Assembly (NCBI GenBank): GCA_026874595.1
Contig: CM049316.1
Location: 12,826,839 to 12,890,838, forward strand
Reading direction: 5' to 3'
Length of the DNA: 64,000 nucleotides
Source of the DNA: Sipunculus nudus
Taxonomy: Eukaryota; Annelida; Sipuncula; Golfingiida; Sipunculidae
The position numbers and the translations under genes were made by a program. The notes under the pieces were generated by a model. It was given only the letters and a program-made list of their open reading frames with translations. It did not search any database and was not told the DNA's origin. Every line of letters starts with the position of its first letter. Positions within the stretch are counted from its first letter, which is position 1. Below, one piece after another: positions 1 through 12,548 of the stretch.

Positions 1-1694
1 ACTGGTTACACATATTATTATTGTTAGACCTATAAAGGAAATATTGATGTTAGGCAGATATGAAAGATGAATTTAATGTATGTTTTAAGGCAAGGAAGCT
101 GTTTCTAAAGAAAGAAACGGGAAAATGCAAAAACTCGTTTGTTGACTAAGGGGAACCAAGGGGGCCCGGACCCCCATCCCCGCCCTTTTCAGCTGCCGTG
201 ATCTTTTTAAAGGGTTTCAGACCAATTTGTGGATCCCCAAACTGTTTTTCTTGCTGACATAAGAACTAAAAGCCAAGGGATCTCGAGACACGTTATACAA
301 TTACCGACACTCCACGTGGGTCAGAGATTGGGTCAAATATGAGATTCATGTGCACAATGGTCCTTAATCCTTCGTCGGAGGTTTCTGTGTCAGGTGGTGT
401 TTGTGTACGCAGGTATTCCGATCATTACCGAAGTACGTAATTTCGGCTGGTCTCGGTACATACATGGTAACCTCAACGCATTTCAGAAACCAGGAAAATC
501 ACTCAAAATGATGAGTTCATTAAAAATTATGTATTGTCATATCGGCGAGGTCACTGCTCGGAAATAACCTTTAAAATGAGTTAAGGCACAGTGTCATACG
601 CAACGCTGTTTCAGAGAACATAGCGAACAAAGGTGGACCGAATTCCTTTTATAAGTATTTATTATCATATGTATAAATGTGTCAACTAGAACTTTGATAT
701 CTTATTGCATTTGATACTGTTTAATTCATTAATTCTCTTATATAAAAACGCCGACATCCTAGGGACGGATCAAGGATTTAGGAATTAAGTCCATACGAAT
801 AAACAATCATCATAGACAATACAATTCGTACAATGGCCGTTGTAAATGGTTTAATGAAAATCGTGCAGCCTCTACAAAACGATTCCATATTGTAAACACG
901 AAGCCATGAAGCTCCGTGCCTATATATATCTATATACATATATGTGCAACGCAGCGGGTGCACTTCAGACATGATATACCTAATCATAAAACATTCTTTC
1001 AAATATTATAGCTGATATTTAGAGTTTGAAGACCTGCAGTATTATGCTTAACTATATATAACAATAAAATCACTTCTGTCAAAGGAAAAACACCAAGTTA
1101 TACAGAAAGACAAGCAATAGAGATATTAAATAGAAATTGTAAATTTTACCGCCTAAGATTGCTTGCCGACACCACTAATTGAACAGATAAAGCTGATCAG
1201 TGGAGATCGTAACATGTAGCTCCGCCGTACAGCGGGCGCGTCCGCCTGACGAATAGGACAGGTTGCTTGACACTGAGTTTGAATTGATAATTTGATCTTA
1301 ATCACTATAAGTTTTTGATTGGCCGTAGGTGAAATGTATGCATGCTTTCAGTTTTAGCTATCACCAATTTTGATGCCCACCTTTCTCATATATAACACTT
1401 TTTCATATATAAATATTATATGTCATATATAATTCTTGTTATATAACAAATATATAAAATTAAAACGACATTTTTATTTAATATCACGTCTTTTCACTTA
1501 TCTTAATTAGCATTTTAACTTAATGCTTACTGGTTCACATTATTCGCATTTTGAAATTCTCACTTTCTTTCACATACAGGCCTTTTGGCACGATTAGCAT
1601 TTTAACTTCATGCTCACTATTCTCATTTATTTCGCACAATTTGTTTTACTATAGGACCCGCTTCTCCATGAACCCATACTAGGTCGGCGATCAG

Positions 1695-1747
1695 GAGGGG
1701 TATCGGTTACAATTAGGATCATGAGGGGTATCGGTTACAATTAGGAA
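1695..1747 (+). repeat. 24-bp direct duplication
   Basis: GAGGGGTATCGGTTACAATT plus AGGA occurs at 1695 and 1723, spacing 28 bp. Confidence 0.9.
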
Positions 1748-2106
1748 TTTCCGACAGACAAGGTGGCTGCTGGACAACATGATAAAAACACGAAATAAAG
1801 TAAATGAAGGTTTGATGAATGAATATACCCGGTCAGGTCATGATGATAAAAAATATAGGAACGAGTCGCATGTACAAAAGCCGACTGACTTGGAGTTATA
1901 CTTATGCAGCCTGGTAAGAATGTTTTTTAAATGCGCATTAATCACTTCTTGCAAATAACATTTCCTAACACACAGTTGTGCTTATATAAGCGAATTCATC
2001 GCCTTGTTTACTGTAACACCTACCGTACCTGGCGCGGGCATACTTTTATACTTCTTTCCTCATCCTATCATACAGGTATACATGTATACATGTATAATTA
2101 TATTAT

Positions 2107-2108
<2 letters not shown>

Positions 2109-2149
<41 letters not shown>
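2109..2149. repeat. (AT)n microsatellite, plus G14 run at 2247-2260
   Basis: About 40 bp of alternating TA. A G14 run lies 100 bp downstream. Confidence 0.95.
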
Positions 2150-2150
<1 letters not shown>

Positions 2151-3429
2151 TCATTCTCTTTACCTAACGTAAAGGGAAGTTTCCCCTTCTGTTATATCCG
2201 CCTGATTTACTTTACCTCGTGATTTTACATACACATATTTAGGAAAGGGGGGGGGGGGGGCGTGGGTATGGTCCGTCTGCTCCCGTCAGGAAGGCTCGCT
2301 ATATTCTTTTCGCCCTTTTTAATAGTTTTTATTTTAACTAACCTGTCTTCCTGATAGTAACATATGTTCCTATTTTTTTGTTCCCTATATGGTCTCTAAA
2401 AAATGTATTTATATGCATCGTGGCTATAGTATACCAACCTTTAATAGTGCCTATGCTGAATTCATTTATATCTTTACAATATGACATGCATGGAAGAGGT
2501 GAAATAGGAAAGAAAACCCTTTAATTAAAAGTCCTATACTCTTAAACTTTGTCTCTTTGGCATTGCTGGATTATGATTTTGCCAACAAATATATTACTCA
2601 ATCATATATCTACAGATTGTATACAATTACAATGAAATTTGTACATAAGAATATGACTCCTTGGTAATTTAAAGGTGCCTATTAACCTACCTTTTGAAAA
2701 AGAATTTATGTGATTTCTGGGTTCCTCTGCGTGTATATGTACATGATCTAAAGATAATTTATTTTGGTTGTAGAATTTTCTTATAATGCCTTCGTGAAGG
2801 ATTTATGAACTTGTTTATAAAAAACATGTTTGTAAACACAGCAATGTTGACGAACGGGAAAAAGCCATTTGCAAAGCTCTTGCTTAATGGACTTGCTGCC
2901 AGATGCTCTTGTTGATTTTTTTTTTGTCGGGCCCCCACATATTATAAACATGTTGATAAAACCAAAGTAAGCAGCCTGTGTGCGGTAATATCCACGTTTT
3001 CTGACCTATTTTTTTAAAGCTCCAAGGGATTATCTTTAGTTTATAAAGGTTAATTAGGTGGTTGGGCCCCTTTAAATATATTAGTTAACAAACAAAAGAT
3101 AATATGCTCTAATATTCCCATCCGTTTGTGTTTGCATGATTAATATAAGAGTACGGCGGACATCCCTGTCCAATGAGTGAGTCGCCTAACCTATATTCTG
3201 ACGTGGCCGGTAAATATTCCCAGATCCTAGTAGTTATAACTACCCCTATGGACGTCATTTCTGCAATGGCCCCTTAGCGAAAAAAAATGTTAAATTTCTC
3301 AGGATCAATGAGAAAATGGGATATGACCGCACCCCGTAAGGACACATTTGCTTGACATCGTTGCAAAGACAAACTAGACGACCATAGGTCGAACGCTTGC
3401 CGGAAATCGGAAGTGAAACAAAGACGGAC

Positions 3430-4800
3430 AGACAGAACATATTGTCGGTTTTCTATTAATGGAATGACTCTCAGGGACATTGCTGAGAATATGTGGCCCG
3501 TAGAATGACATATGAGACAAAAGAACAGGCAAGCAGACAAAGCTGACAACAAAAGACGAACAGACAGACATACTGACTTTGTGAGACAAGATTGACACCA
3601 GATGACATAACCTGGTGATTGAAAAGATTGAAAGGAAGAAAATGAGTTATAATTTATGTAATTTAGATTTATAATTTTGGAGGTATGGCGAATTAATGAT
3701 ATACTAGGGAGGCTCGACTGTAGCGGCCTCTAGCATACATATTCCGAAGACGACAAATGCGTTTCGTATTATTAGTGTATACCATGAGATGTCCCAGTTT
3801 CAAAAGGATTCCGTCAAAGCTGTGGCCTGTAGAATGCTATATGTAAGGCGTAAGAACCAGCAAGCAGGCGACTTTGAGGATAACGGACAAACAGATGGAC
3901 ACACTGACAAAGTGACAGAAGATTGAAACCAGATGCCTTAATCAGGTTATGGAGAAGACTCAAAGGAAGAAAATAAGCCAAAGTTTATGTAACTGAGGCT
4001 TTGGGTGTAGAGATATGGCCAATACAATGGTATGTGTGTGAGGGTCGTGTGCAGCGCCCACTAGTGGCCATATCCGGAAAATGAAAAACTTATTTCTAGA
4101 TATTAGTGTAAGACATAAGTTGTAATGGTTTCAAAAGGATTCCGTCAAAACTGTGGCCTAAAGAATGCTATATGTGAGACGCAAGAGCCAACAAGCAGGC
4201 GTATTTGAGGACAACTGACAAACAGACGAAAACACTGACAAAGTGACTCAAAATTGAGTCCAGATGACTACTCCAGGTTATGGAGAAGACTCAAAGGAAG
4301 AAAAAAGCTACAGTTTATGTAACTGAGGTTTATAGTTTTGGAGATATTGCCAAAGCATGATATATTGGGAGAGGTTCGAGTTCAGCGCCCCCTAGCGGCC
4401 ATATCCGGAAAATGAAAAATTGGTTTCGAGATATTAGTGTAAGACTTAAGATGTAATAGTTTTAAAAGGATTCTTTCCAAACTGTGCCCTTTAGAATGCT
4501 ATATGTGAGACGCAAGAGCAAGCAGGCGAATTTGAGGACAACTGACAAACATACAGACACACTGGCAAAGTGTCACAAAATTGTGACCAGATGACTACAC
4601 TAGGTTATGGAGAAAACTCAAAGGAAGAAAATAAGCTATAGTTTATGTAATTGAGGCTTATAATTTTGGAGATATGGCCAAAATATGATATGTTCGGGAG
4701 GTTCGAATCCAGCGCCCCCTAGCGGCCCTATTAAAAAAATGAAAAAACGATTTCGAGATACTAGTGTAGGACTTATAATATTTCAGTTTCAGAAAGATTC
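3430..4800 (+). repeat. ~330-bp tandem array, about four copies
   Basis: The landmark TGTGGCC...AGAATGCTATATG recurs at about 3,493, 3,821, 4,151 and 4,480, with a decayed start of another near 4,810. Other shared blocks are GACTCAAAGGAAGAAAA, CAGCGCCCCCTAGCGGCC and TTTCGAGATATTAGTGTA. Copies differ by scattered substitutions, so the array is old. No coding potential shared between copies. Confidence 0.88.
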
Positions 4801-5280
4801 CTGCAATAATGTGGCCTTGGCGCAAGATGAATGAAATCTCGAAATATCTCTATTCACGAGATATTTTACGAGATACTGCAATACTTGTTATAAAATCTTG
4901 TAGTACTAGTTGAATGCTACCTGATGCAAAAAACTAGATCACACTAGCTTTAAAACTGACAAAGTTAGAAAAATAAGACCCCTCATATTCGAATATCATG
5001 ACTATTCCCCCAAAATTTGTAACCATGGTTACGGCAAATTTGAGTCATCTACACACCAGATGACAGGCCTTGGAATGACGATTAAAATGAGCTATTGTTG
5101 AAGTAGATACGACTAATAGTCACAAAGATATGAAGAAAAAACCGTTTTGAGAATTTTTGACGACCTTGACCTTGACCTTTGACCTATTTTAACCAAAAAC
5201 AATAGGGCACCTAGAAATTTAATTCTTCATCATCTCTGAAAGTTTTAAGGTGATTGTGGCAAAATTGTGGCCAGGAGAGT

Positions 5281-5325
5281 GCAGACAAACAAACAGACAG
5301 ACAAACAGACAGACAAACAGACATA
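5281..5325 (+). repeat. (CAGA/CAAA)n tetranucleotide tract
   Basis: ACAAACAGACAGACAAACAG-type repetition over about 45 bp. The Val/Cys/Leu-rich minus-strand frames here are artefacts. Confidence 0.9.
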
Positions 5326-5479
5326 CGCAACTGAGCAACATGCTTGCCGAAATTGAAGATTTCCGGCAAGCAACAAGGGAAAAGTTGATGTGTGGAACAG
5401 ATCTAGTATGTCCCCCGCCTGATGTGGAAATAGCCCCCCGAAAAGTTGTGGAATCCTGCATGTATGAAATCTGAGACGG

Positions 5480-6075
5480 GTCATTGTCACCCCCAAGACT
5501 ACCTCTGCGACCTTAAAAACTGCATCAAGGTCATTATATTAGAACTTGACCTAGCCCTTCATGAGGTACGTTAATGCTGCTAGTTTGGTGACTGTGCCTC
5601 AAATTCTCTTCGAGTTATTGCGTAAAATTCATTTTAGCATTATCGCCTGTGATCTTGAAAACGCATCAAGGTCATCCATATTCAAACTTGATCTAGCCTT
5701 TCATGAGCTGCATCAATGCTGCTATTTTAGCGACTGCGCCTCAAATTCTCTTCGAGTTATTGTGTTAACATCGTTTTAGCATTATCGCCGCTGTGACCTT
5801 GGAATGTGCGTCAAGGCCATAGATGTTAGAACCTGACCCTGTCCTTGATAAGGTGCATCAATGCTGCAATTTTAGTGACTGTACCTCAAATTCTTTTTGA
5901 GGTATTACTTTAACTTCATTTTAGCACTATCGCCGCTGTAACCTTATTTATAAACTGCGTCAAGGTCATCCATGTTCGAACTTGACCTAGCCCTTGATAT
6001 GGTGCATCAAGGTTGCAAGTTTAGTGACTGTACCTCAAATTACTTCGAGTTATTGCGTTAACATATCTATGACGG
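5480..6075 (+). repeat. ~145-bp tandem array, four copies
   Basis: CCTCAAATTCTCTTCGAGTT is found at 5597 and 5739, and in altered form at 5884 and 6033: spacings 142, 145 and 149. Each unit also contains TTTTAGCATTATCGC and a GCATCAAGGTCAT-like block. Confidence 0.88.
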
Positions 6076-6573
6076 ACTGACGTTTTCAAGGCATGGCCTG
6101 ACAAATTCGAGTGGTACCACCGTCATTTAATGGAAGTAATGAACATATTACAGGGGAAGAACTATATATCACTCGGGCTACTTGTATATAAAAGCATATA
6201 ATAACATTAACTTTTATTTCTTCAGTTTAAAAACAGCCTTCCGTAATTGTGTAATATGTTCTAATCCTGTATACGGCCTATATACACATACTAAACCACT
6301 TGCGTATTTGATAAAGAAATGCATATACCACTGATTGTTGTTCATATCACTCTGAATCTACGTACCAGGTCGGGCTATGTCGCGGCTCGAGCGTGATTGA
6401 GTTGTGTAAATACAGAAAATTCGGTCATATCTTTGTGGTGCATGTGTATAAACTGAGTATGAACGTTACTGAGCAGAACTAAAGTAAACGTACCTGCGTT
6501 TACCTGCTAATGATAGATCGACAGATGCTGCTTTCACAAACCGGTGTCTCGCAAAAGAATTTGAAACGTCGGC

Positions 6574-6575
<2 letters not shown>

Positions 6576-6621
<46 letters not shown>

Positions 6622-6876
6622 AGGCTACAAGGTTGATGAAGTGTCAAATAAGAAATACAGTGTTCATGGTAGGTGTTTACTCCACATATATGGGATTTCC
6701 AGAAGGCTCCAACGGAAGTACGTACTTAAGTAAATCGATGATGCACTCGTCCAAAATCCCCAGTATATATTTCCCAAATAGTTCAGACGACATTAATGTT
6801 GTGCTGTGTTTACGCACAGAATACACTCTATGACCAAACGTCCTGTTCAACAATTTCTTAGTTACAGATCGATAAC

Positions 6877-6928
<52 letters not shown>

Positions 6929-6936
6929 TATATATG
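6576..6936. repeat. Two (AT)n tracts, 6576-6619 and 6880-6936
   Basis: Each is about 45 bp of alternating TA. The 260 bp between carry no recognisable gene. Confidence 0.93.
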
Positions 6937-7030
6937 GTTAATGGTAGGTGGTTATATCTAACCATATAGCCTCACTTGTTGATAAATGGCATTCCTGATG
7001 TAGAGGGCCACCGGAATTTATCTTTCCCGT

Positions 7031-7084
7031 GCATATGTATAGGTGTTTCTCCTTCTAAATACGGAGAAACACCTATACATATGC
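7031..7084. repeat. Perfect 22-bp hairpin with 10-nt loop
   Basis: Positions 7031-7052 (GCATATGTATAGGTGTTTCT, then CC) are the exact reverse complement of 7063-7084. No recognisable gene within 3 kb. Confidence 0.95.
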
Positions 7085-8999
7085 GTCAGTTCATGCAAGA
7101 ACGCCGTACATTGAAGGGACCTATTCGTCATTTTACCCCCAAATCCCTGAGTTCACGGTTTAGGAATGTAGAACACCAAAATTTACTGATGATCATCAAA
7201 CAGGGGGCTGATGGTTGATATAAAATCCTACCTTACGTGAAGCCTCGAGCCATATTCTACGCATAATTGTTACGCATATTCAACCTCCGTGTTGTTCCAA
7301 GTAAATGTTCATGGAGCTATTAAAGTCATTATCCTTCATACGTACATACGATATGTTATGAATAAAACTATATGGTATATGAATGTAAATGAGGACGGAG
7401 AAATAACCATGTTCGTCGTGTATACGTTTATAATGTACCGTGATCTACCACATTGTTTTGACACAAACCTTATTATATCTAGTTCTGGCGTGTTTTGAGA
7501 GCACTCGATCGGTACGCAAGTACACATGATATCATGATATAGTGTTTAATTGTTCATACCGTTTGCTCCGCGATATGTGTAGATAAGCGCAGACTTTTTT
7601 ATAGGAAGATACGAACAAAACATTCACTGCCGCAGTGCGCGCCAACCCTACATATATTACACCCTTATTGGTGAACTGTGATGTCCTGAGCCCTTAGGAC
7701 TTGCTGCTGATAAAATATAATATGCCTGTTTTACATCTATGTATGCTAAAAAGATGGGGCTGATAATACAGGCTGAACACGTTTGTAAACCATGTAAAAG
7801 CGGTGAGTGTAGTTCAAAAACGCGCTAATGTCCTCGGCTTTAACATCTGAATATCACAAATATAATTTATGGTCACAAATAGGGAACAACCCTTACCAAG
7901 CCTATTACCTGAATAAATAAAATATGATTATTTATAAAGTATTGTGCCCTTGATTTAAATAAATACGAACCAAAGTTATGCTAACAAGAATTTATATCTC
8001 GGAGATAATAAATGCCAGGGCTGCAGAAATCGAATTTGCACTGGAAACCATAGGATAACTGAATGAATTATGGGTAAATAACTCAAATGTAATTACCATA
8101 CGTATAATAGCAGTTACTGTGACATATAACAATGATTAAATTGACTAACAACAACGGTGTATAAAAGGTATGTACCGGATGCTGAGCACACGCAGCCCTG
8201 TAGCCTCGTGGCATTTTACTAATGCTCATTCAATAAGTTTTTTCGGAATTAACTTGGGTCGGCAGGGTCCTGCCTTATGTTATGCGACTTATCACACGTG
8301 AAGAATGAATCCAATTACGGCTGGTCTATACAGTACAGGTAGTACAAAAGAAGAATAAGATCAAGGTAGGTCCCCATTTTGTAAACTCATCCAAGAACTT
8401 AGTGTAAACAACTTTTGTGTTAAATTCAAGGGACACACACGCAATACTTCCAAATTCCTTGAAACACAAGCTACGCTCCCGAGACAGCGGAAATCTTGCG
8501 CTTCTAAAGAAACTACTGATTTTCCCGCTGCCTGCTTTGACCGTTTATGATGCACTTAAACATCAGGTGGTGCACATGGGCCTGTCTGCTGAACAAAATT
8601 CTGATGTGACTAGCAGCCAACCAAATGCAAGTCAACAAGCACTCGACAGGCATCTGGCTTCGCCCACAAAACTACGTATGGGGCGATTCTCTCTGAGCCT
8701 GTGGCCTGTCCATACGGTCGCCGGGGCGATGAGCTGTCACTGAAAACCAAATGAACAACATTGGCTTCGTGTATTCCTCGCTTGGCTGGTAAACCGTTTT
8801 GTCTCCAAGCACAGGGTCTCATCTGATTGTACCAAAATACAGTGCTCCCCTCTGGTGTAGAGATTCAGGATACAAGGTCATAACAAACAGCGCTTACGAT
8901 ATAGATAGTTGGCCTATGGGTAAAGCGCTGTGTAAAGAGCGTAAACACAAACATGCTAAAGACAAAGTATAATTCGGCTGATTAGACCTTGAAGATAAA

Positions 9000-9790
9000 T
9001 GCCAAGGTCACATGTTTTCAAAGTACTCTGGTACTTGCCTGTAAAATTTTGTTTATCAAGTTTGAGGACAAAATATGCAATATTTAAAAAAAATAAGGTT
9101 CACAAAATATTCGCATTTTGGCTAATTTTACCTTGTAGGTCAGGGCCAAGGTCACCAAGTTTTTCCCTTGCCAAAGAGCTTTGTAGAAACAACTTGTCTG
9201 TCAAGCGTAAGGGGAAAATCTTAAGTACTTCTGAAGTTATAGGGGTCACAGTTATTCTAGATTTCTGCAAATTTGACCTTGAATATTAAGGTCACCAGTT
9301 TTCAAAGTCATCTGAAAATATGGCAGAAACAATGGTGTGTCAAATTTGAGGGAAAATCTTCCGTATTTCCAAAGTAATGGGGTCACGATTACCCTAGAAT
9401 TCTGCAGCTGTCTGTGAGTACCAGTTTTCAATGACTCAAATGAAAACTTAGTGGACTCAACTTGTGTCAAATTTGAGAGGAAAATATGTATTACTTCAAA
9501 CATAAGCACATTCACAAGAAATCCTAAAGACAATGAACTATAATTTGCTTGATTTGACCTATGAGATTCTGGGCAAGTTCACAATTTTTCAAACTCATAT
9601 AATAACTCTGATAAAATAAATTCTCTTTTAAATTTAAGGAAAAATATACAGGAGTTCAAAAGTTATGGTGAAAAAAATCATATATTTCTACATTTTACAC
9701 CATGAAATTCAATGTCATGGACATCAGTTTTCAAAGTCATCTGCAGTACAGAACGGAAATCTGTGAATCAAATTTGAGGAATAAATGTTC
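9000..9790 (+). repeat. ~142-bp tandem array, about six diverged copies
   Basis: AAGGTCACCAGTTTTCAAAG-like blocks start near 9,006, 9,147, 9,289, 9,416, 9,573 and 9,716. Each is followed by a TCAAATTTGAGGAAAA block. Strongly diverged. Lies just downstream of the NOP9 3' end. Confidence 0.78.
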
Positions 9791-9882
9791 ACTACTTCAA
9801 ATATTTAGAAGTCTGACTTCCATGGTGCTCAGAAACATGTTTCGCTGGTTGAAATTGCAAATACATCAAATTGAAATATAAA

Positions 9883-9888
9883 TTTATT
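9883..9888 (-). promoter_or_regulatory. Candidate NOP9 polyadenylation signal
   Basis: AATAAA on the minus strand about 325 nt downstream of the NOP9 stop, in an AT-rich stretch. The first canonical hexamer I noticed; in such AT-rich DNA chance matches are common, so this is tentative. Confidence 0.3.
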
Positions 9889-10212
9889 TGTTGATTTTTG
9901 CTTTCTATGTCATATATTTGTTCTCCTTGATAAGCCAGAATATTTTCTAGCATTCTGTTAAAAATTTGAGGGTAGTTACTTCCCTGCCCCATGGCCTGTG
10001 ATATGGGAATGTCTGTCCTGCACTCACTCACACATATTTGCATACAAAAATGATACAATAAAATCAAATCTAGTATAAAATGTAGGTACCATTATTATGA
10101 TGCATTTGAATCAAATGTGATCAAACCCTATAATGGTAAATAAGAACCAATAAAACAGTAAATAAGAATGTAAAATATACAGTATTTAAATTGAACATAT
10201 CATGTAGATGAC

Positions 10213-10467
10213 CTAGTTGTTAGCTTTCTGTTTCTTCTTTTTCTTCTTCTTAGGATGTGAGACTGTCTTCTTTTGGTCCATTGATTTGTCCTTTTTTTTG
10301 TGAAGTCCCTGTAATGATTGGTCCTGAAATTCTTTTAACTTCTTCTTCTTTTTCTTGTTCTTCTTACCGTCTTCTTTATGTGCACCATTTGGTTTATCCT
10401 TCTGACTCTGCTGGTTTTCCGACATCACGGCAGTTAAGTCAATCTTGATGTTCTCTTCACCCTCTGC
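10213..10467 (-). CDS. NOP9: NOP9 coding exon 11, basic C-terminal tail and stop
   Basis: Residues 630-713, then TAG. Begins AEGEENIKIDLTAVM and ends in alternating lysine runs (KKNKKKKKKLKEF; HPKKKKKKKQKANN). Low complexity, typical of nucleolar targeting tails. Acceptor CTTTACAG. The exon sits at the right distance and phase after exon 10, but conservation is low, so the assignment rests on context. Confidence 0.78.
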   Translation of the reverse strand, partial: AEGEENIKIDLTAVMSENQQSQKDKPNGAHKEDGKKNKKKKKKLKEFQDQSLQGLHKKKDKSMDQKKTVSHPKKKKKKKQKANN

Positions 10468-12516
10468 CTGTAAAGACAAATATTTTTTTATTCAACCATC
10501 TCAAATCTTTTCAATATATACCGGATGCAAATTTCGGAAGATCAATTGAATATGATGGTCCCACTTAAGTTAATACCAAAAATAAATAGTGAAATAATCC
10601 AAAATAAAAGCATCAGAACTCCAATATTTAGTCTTGTGTCACAGAATGCAAGATTGTAAGAAATTAATTAGACCTGCATTGAGGGAAAGGAGCTTTGGAA
10701 TCGTGAGTTTTGCTGATTTCAGCTGTTCCATATTACAATTTCCTCATTATATGGCAAAATTCAAGTTGCACCCTGACTTTTAGATTCCCCTCGGGAATAG
10801 CTATTAAAGTTTTGTTTCCAAACAATTCCATAAAATAACTTGCACCAAGACTTCAGAGGCATCCAAACCACCTGGTACTACTGAAACTTAAGTATCATGA
10901 CTCCCTGCAGTAGACTGATTTAAGAGGTTCTTTAGGGGACCATAGGTAGGACCAACAGCTGTGGTCCTAAATCTGAACAAAAAGTCACCTAGAAATATAA
11001 ATACAGTAACACCAAAATTGTTTACCAGCACCATCTGGTGTCCAAACTTTAAGGCCAAAAAAATTAATTAAATGTTCCTCTGGCACTTTTTTGGGGGAAA
11101 AATATGCAGGTGGGTGGGCGACTTTTTATTTATTTTTTTTTCCCATGAAAATATTGTTATTTCTGATGCACTGGCACAGAAATGACAACCAATGTTTAAA
11201 ATGTAATAAAATAAACAATCCATCTGTCGAATTGGTCAAAGTATGAAAGAATCCTCGAACTATGTGACATTTTTATTTCTTTTAAGTGTAATATTAACAT
11301 GCAAATAAGATTATATAGGACTACCGGTGTCAAAATCTCTCGGTGAATCCTGGAACACGTGGGCCATGCCGAAAGTCATGACATGGGGGATTTCCCATTT
11401 AAATGCATGATGGTCACACCTAGTTAAAACAAGACCCCAGATAAGAAAACAATAGAAATTTATTTAAATACAATATAATCTTTGTTGATTTATCTTATTT
11501 AAATTTTAATTCCAAAATAAGTCTATTGGAAGTTCGTCAAAACATGATCTCTCCCGATGGGCTGCAATGGCAGCCATGTTTATTCTCACCAAACAGTCAT
11601 AAAGCATGACAGTGAAAGCCCGCAAATATATTCTCTTTTTTGGACAAAACTTTACATTTGAATACCATTACACAAAAATTAGACCAATTCTTAGTGTTTA
11701 TTTGAAGACTGGTATATAGTTTTTTTACAGAAACTGAGTGTATTAACATATTGATAGCTATGAACACTGGTGCCATGTTACAGCCACTAAAGAAAAAAGT
11801 TCACAAAGACGAAATATGAGATATAATAATCACAAATTATGTTAAGGTCAAAGTGGATAAAAGTTCTAGAGAAACTTCTTTGTTTTGAAGTATTTTGTGT
11901 GTTAAAATGGTCCAAGTATGATTAGAATGGAAAATGACGGATTGGGAGTCACAGAATTTTTTTAGTAGTGATCAACGACGTAACATGAACACCACCTGTC
12001 ACTTGGGCTTTAAAAATGGTTGATGCAGGAAGGTGGGGGGGGGGGGTTAAAGTGCTGCGGCCAGTGCCTGATAAAAATATAATTAACTTCTATTTGGCCT
12101 AATTGCTCTTTAATTCTTGCCTAATTCTTTCTTTGAAGAAACTTGAGGAGCTTGAGTCATATTTCTGTTCATTCCACTAAAACTGATTCCATCTGCTTAA
12201 ACAATTCATCTTTCTTATACAAAAGATATTATTGCCTCCACCAGGTGTGTGTGAATTTATCACTGTTCATGTGTGTGTGTGTTCACAACATAACTAATGC
12301 AATCATGAACGGAATCTAATGAAATTTAGGGGCATTCCACGAATGGACCAATGAAGAATTTATTTGATTCTGTTGTGGATCCAGCTCATGATCCAGATTC
12401 AGGAAAGTAAATATTCACGATTTACAATCACTTATAAATACATGAATGAACCTGGGAATATGGGCTGAATATAGTGCAAACAGTTTTTTGGAGCACCACA
12501 CAATAGGGACCCCCTA

Positions 12517-12548
<32 letters not shown>

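Larger units (their letters stand above)
1..3429. other. Intergenic, no gene recognised
   Basis: AT-rich sequence with short frames only, none with a recognisable domain or splice context. Contains the 24-bp duplication near 1,700, one (AT)n tract and a G14 run. Confidence 0.7.
6076..8999. other. Intergenic, no gene recognised
   Basis: Holds two (AT)n tracts and the 7,031 hairpin. At 8,361-8,822 overlapping frames of 60-108 codons are open on both strands in a locally GC-richer stretch. I see no domain in them and call no gene. Confidence 0.65.

Noticed and set aside
5219-5496. Overlapping frames with VCLFVCLFVCL
   Set aside because: Translation of the (CAGA/CAAA)n tract.
8361-8822. Overlapping frames up to 108 codons on both strands
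   Set aside because: No recognisable domain, no splice partners, and both strands open equally; not enough to call a gene.
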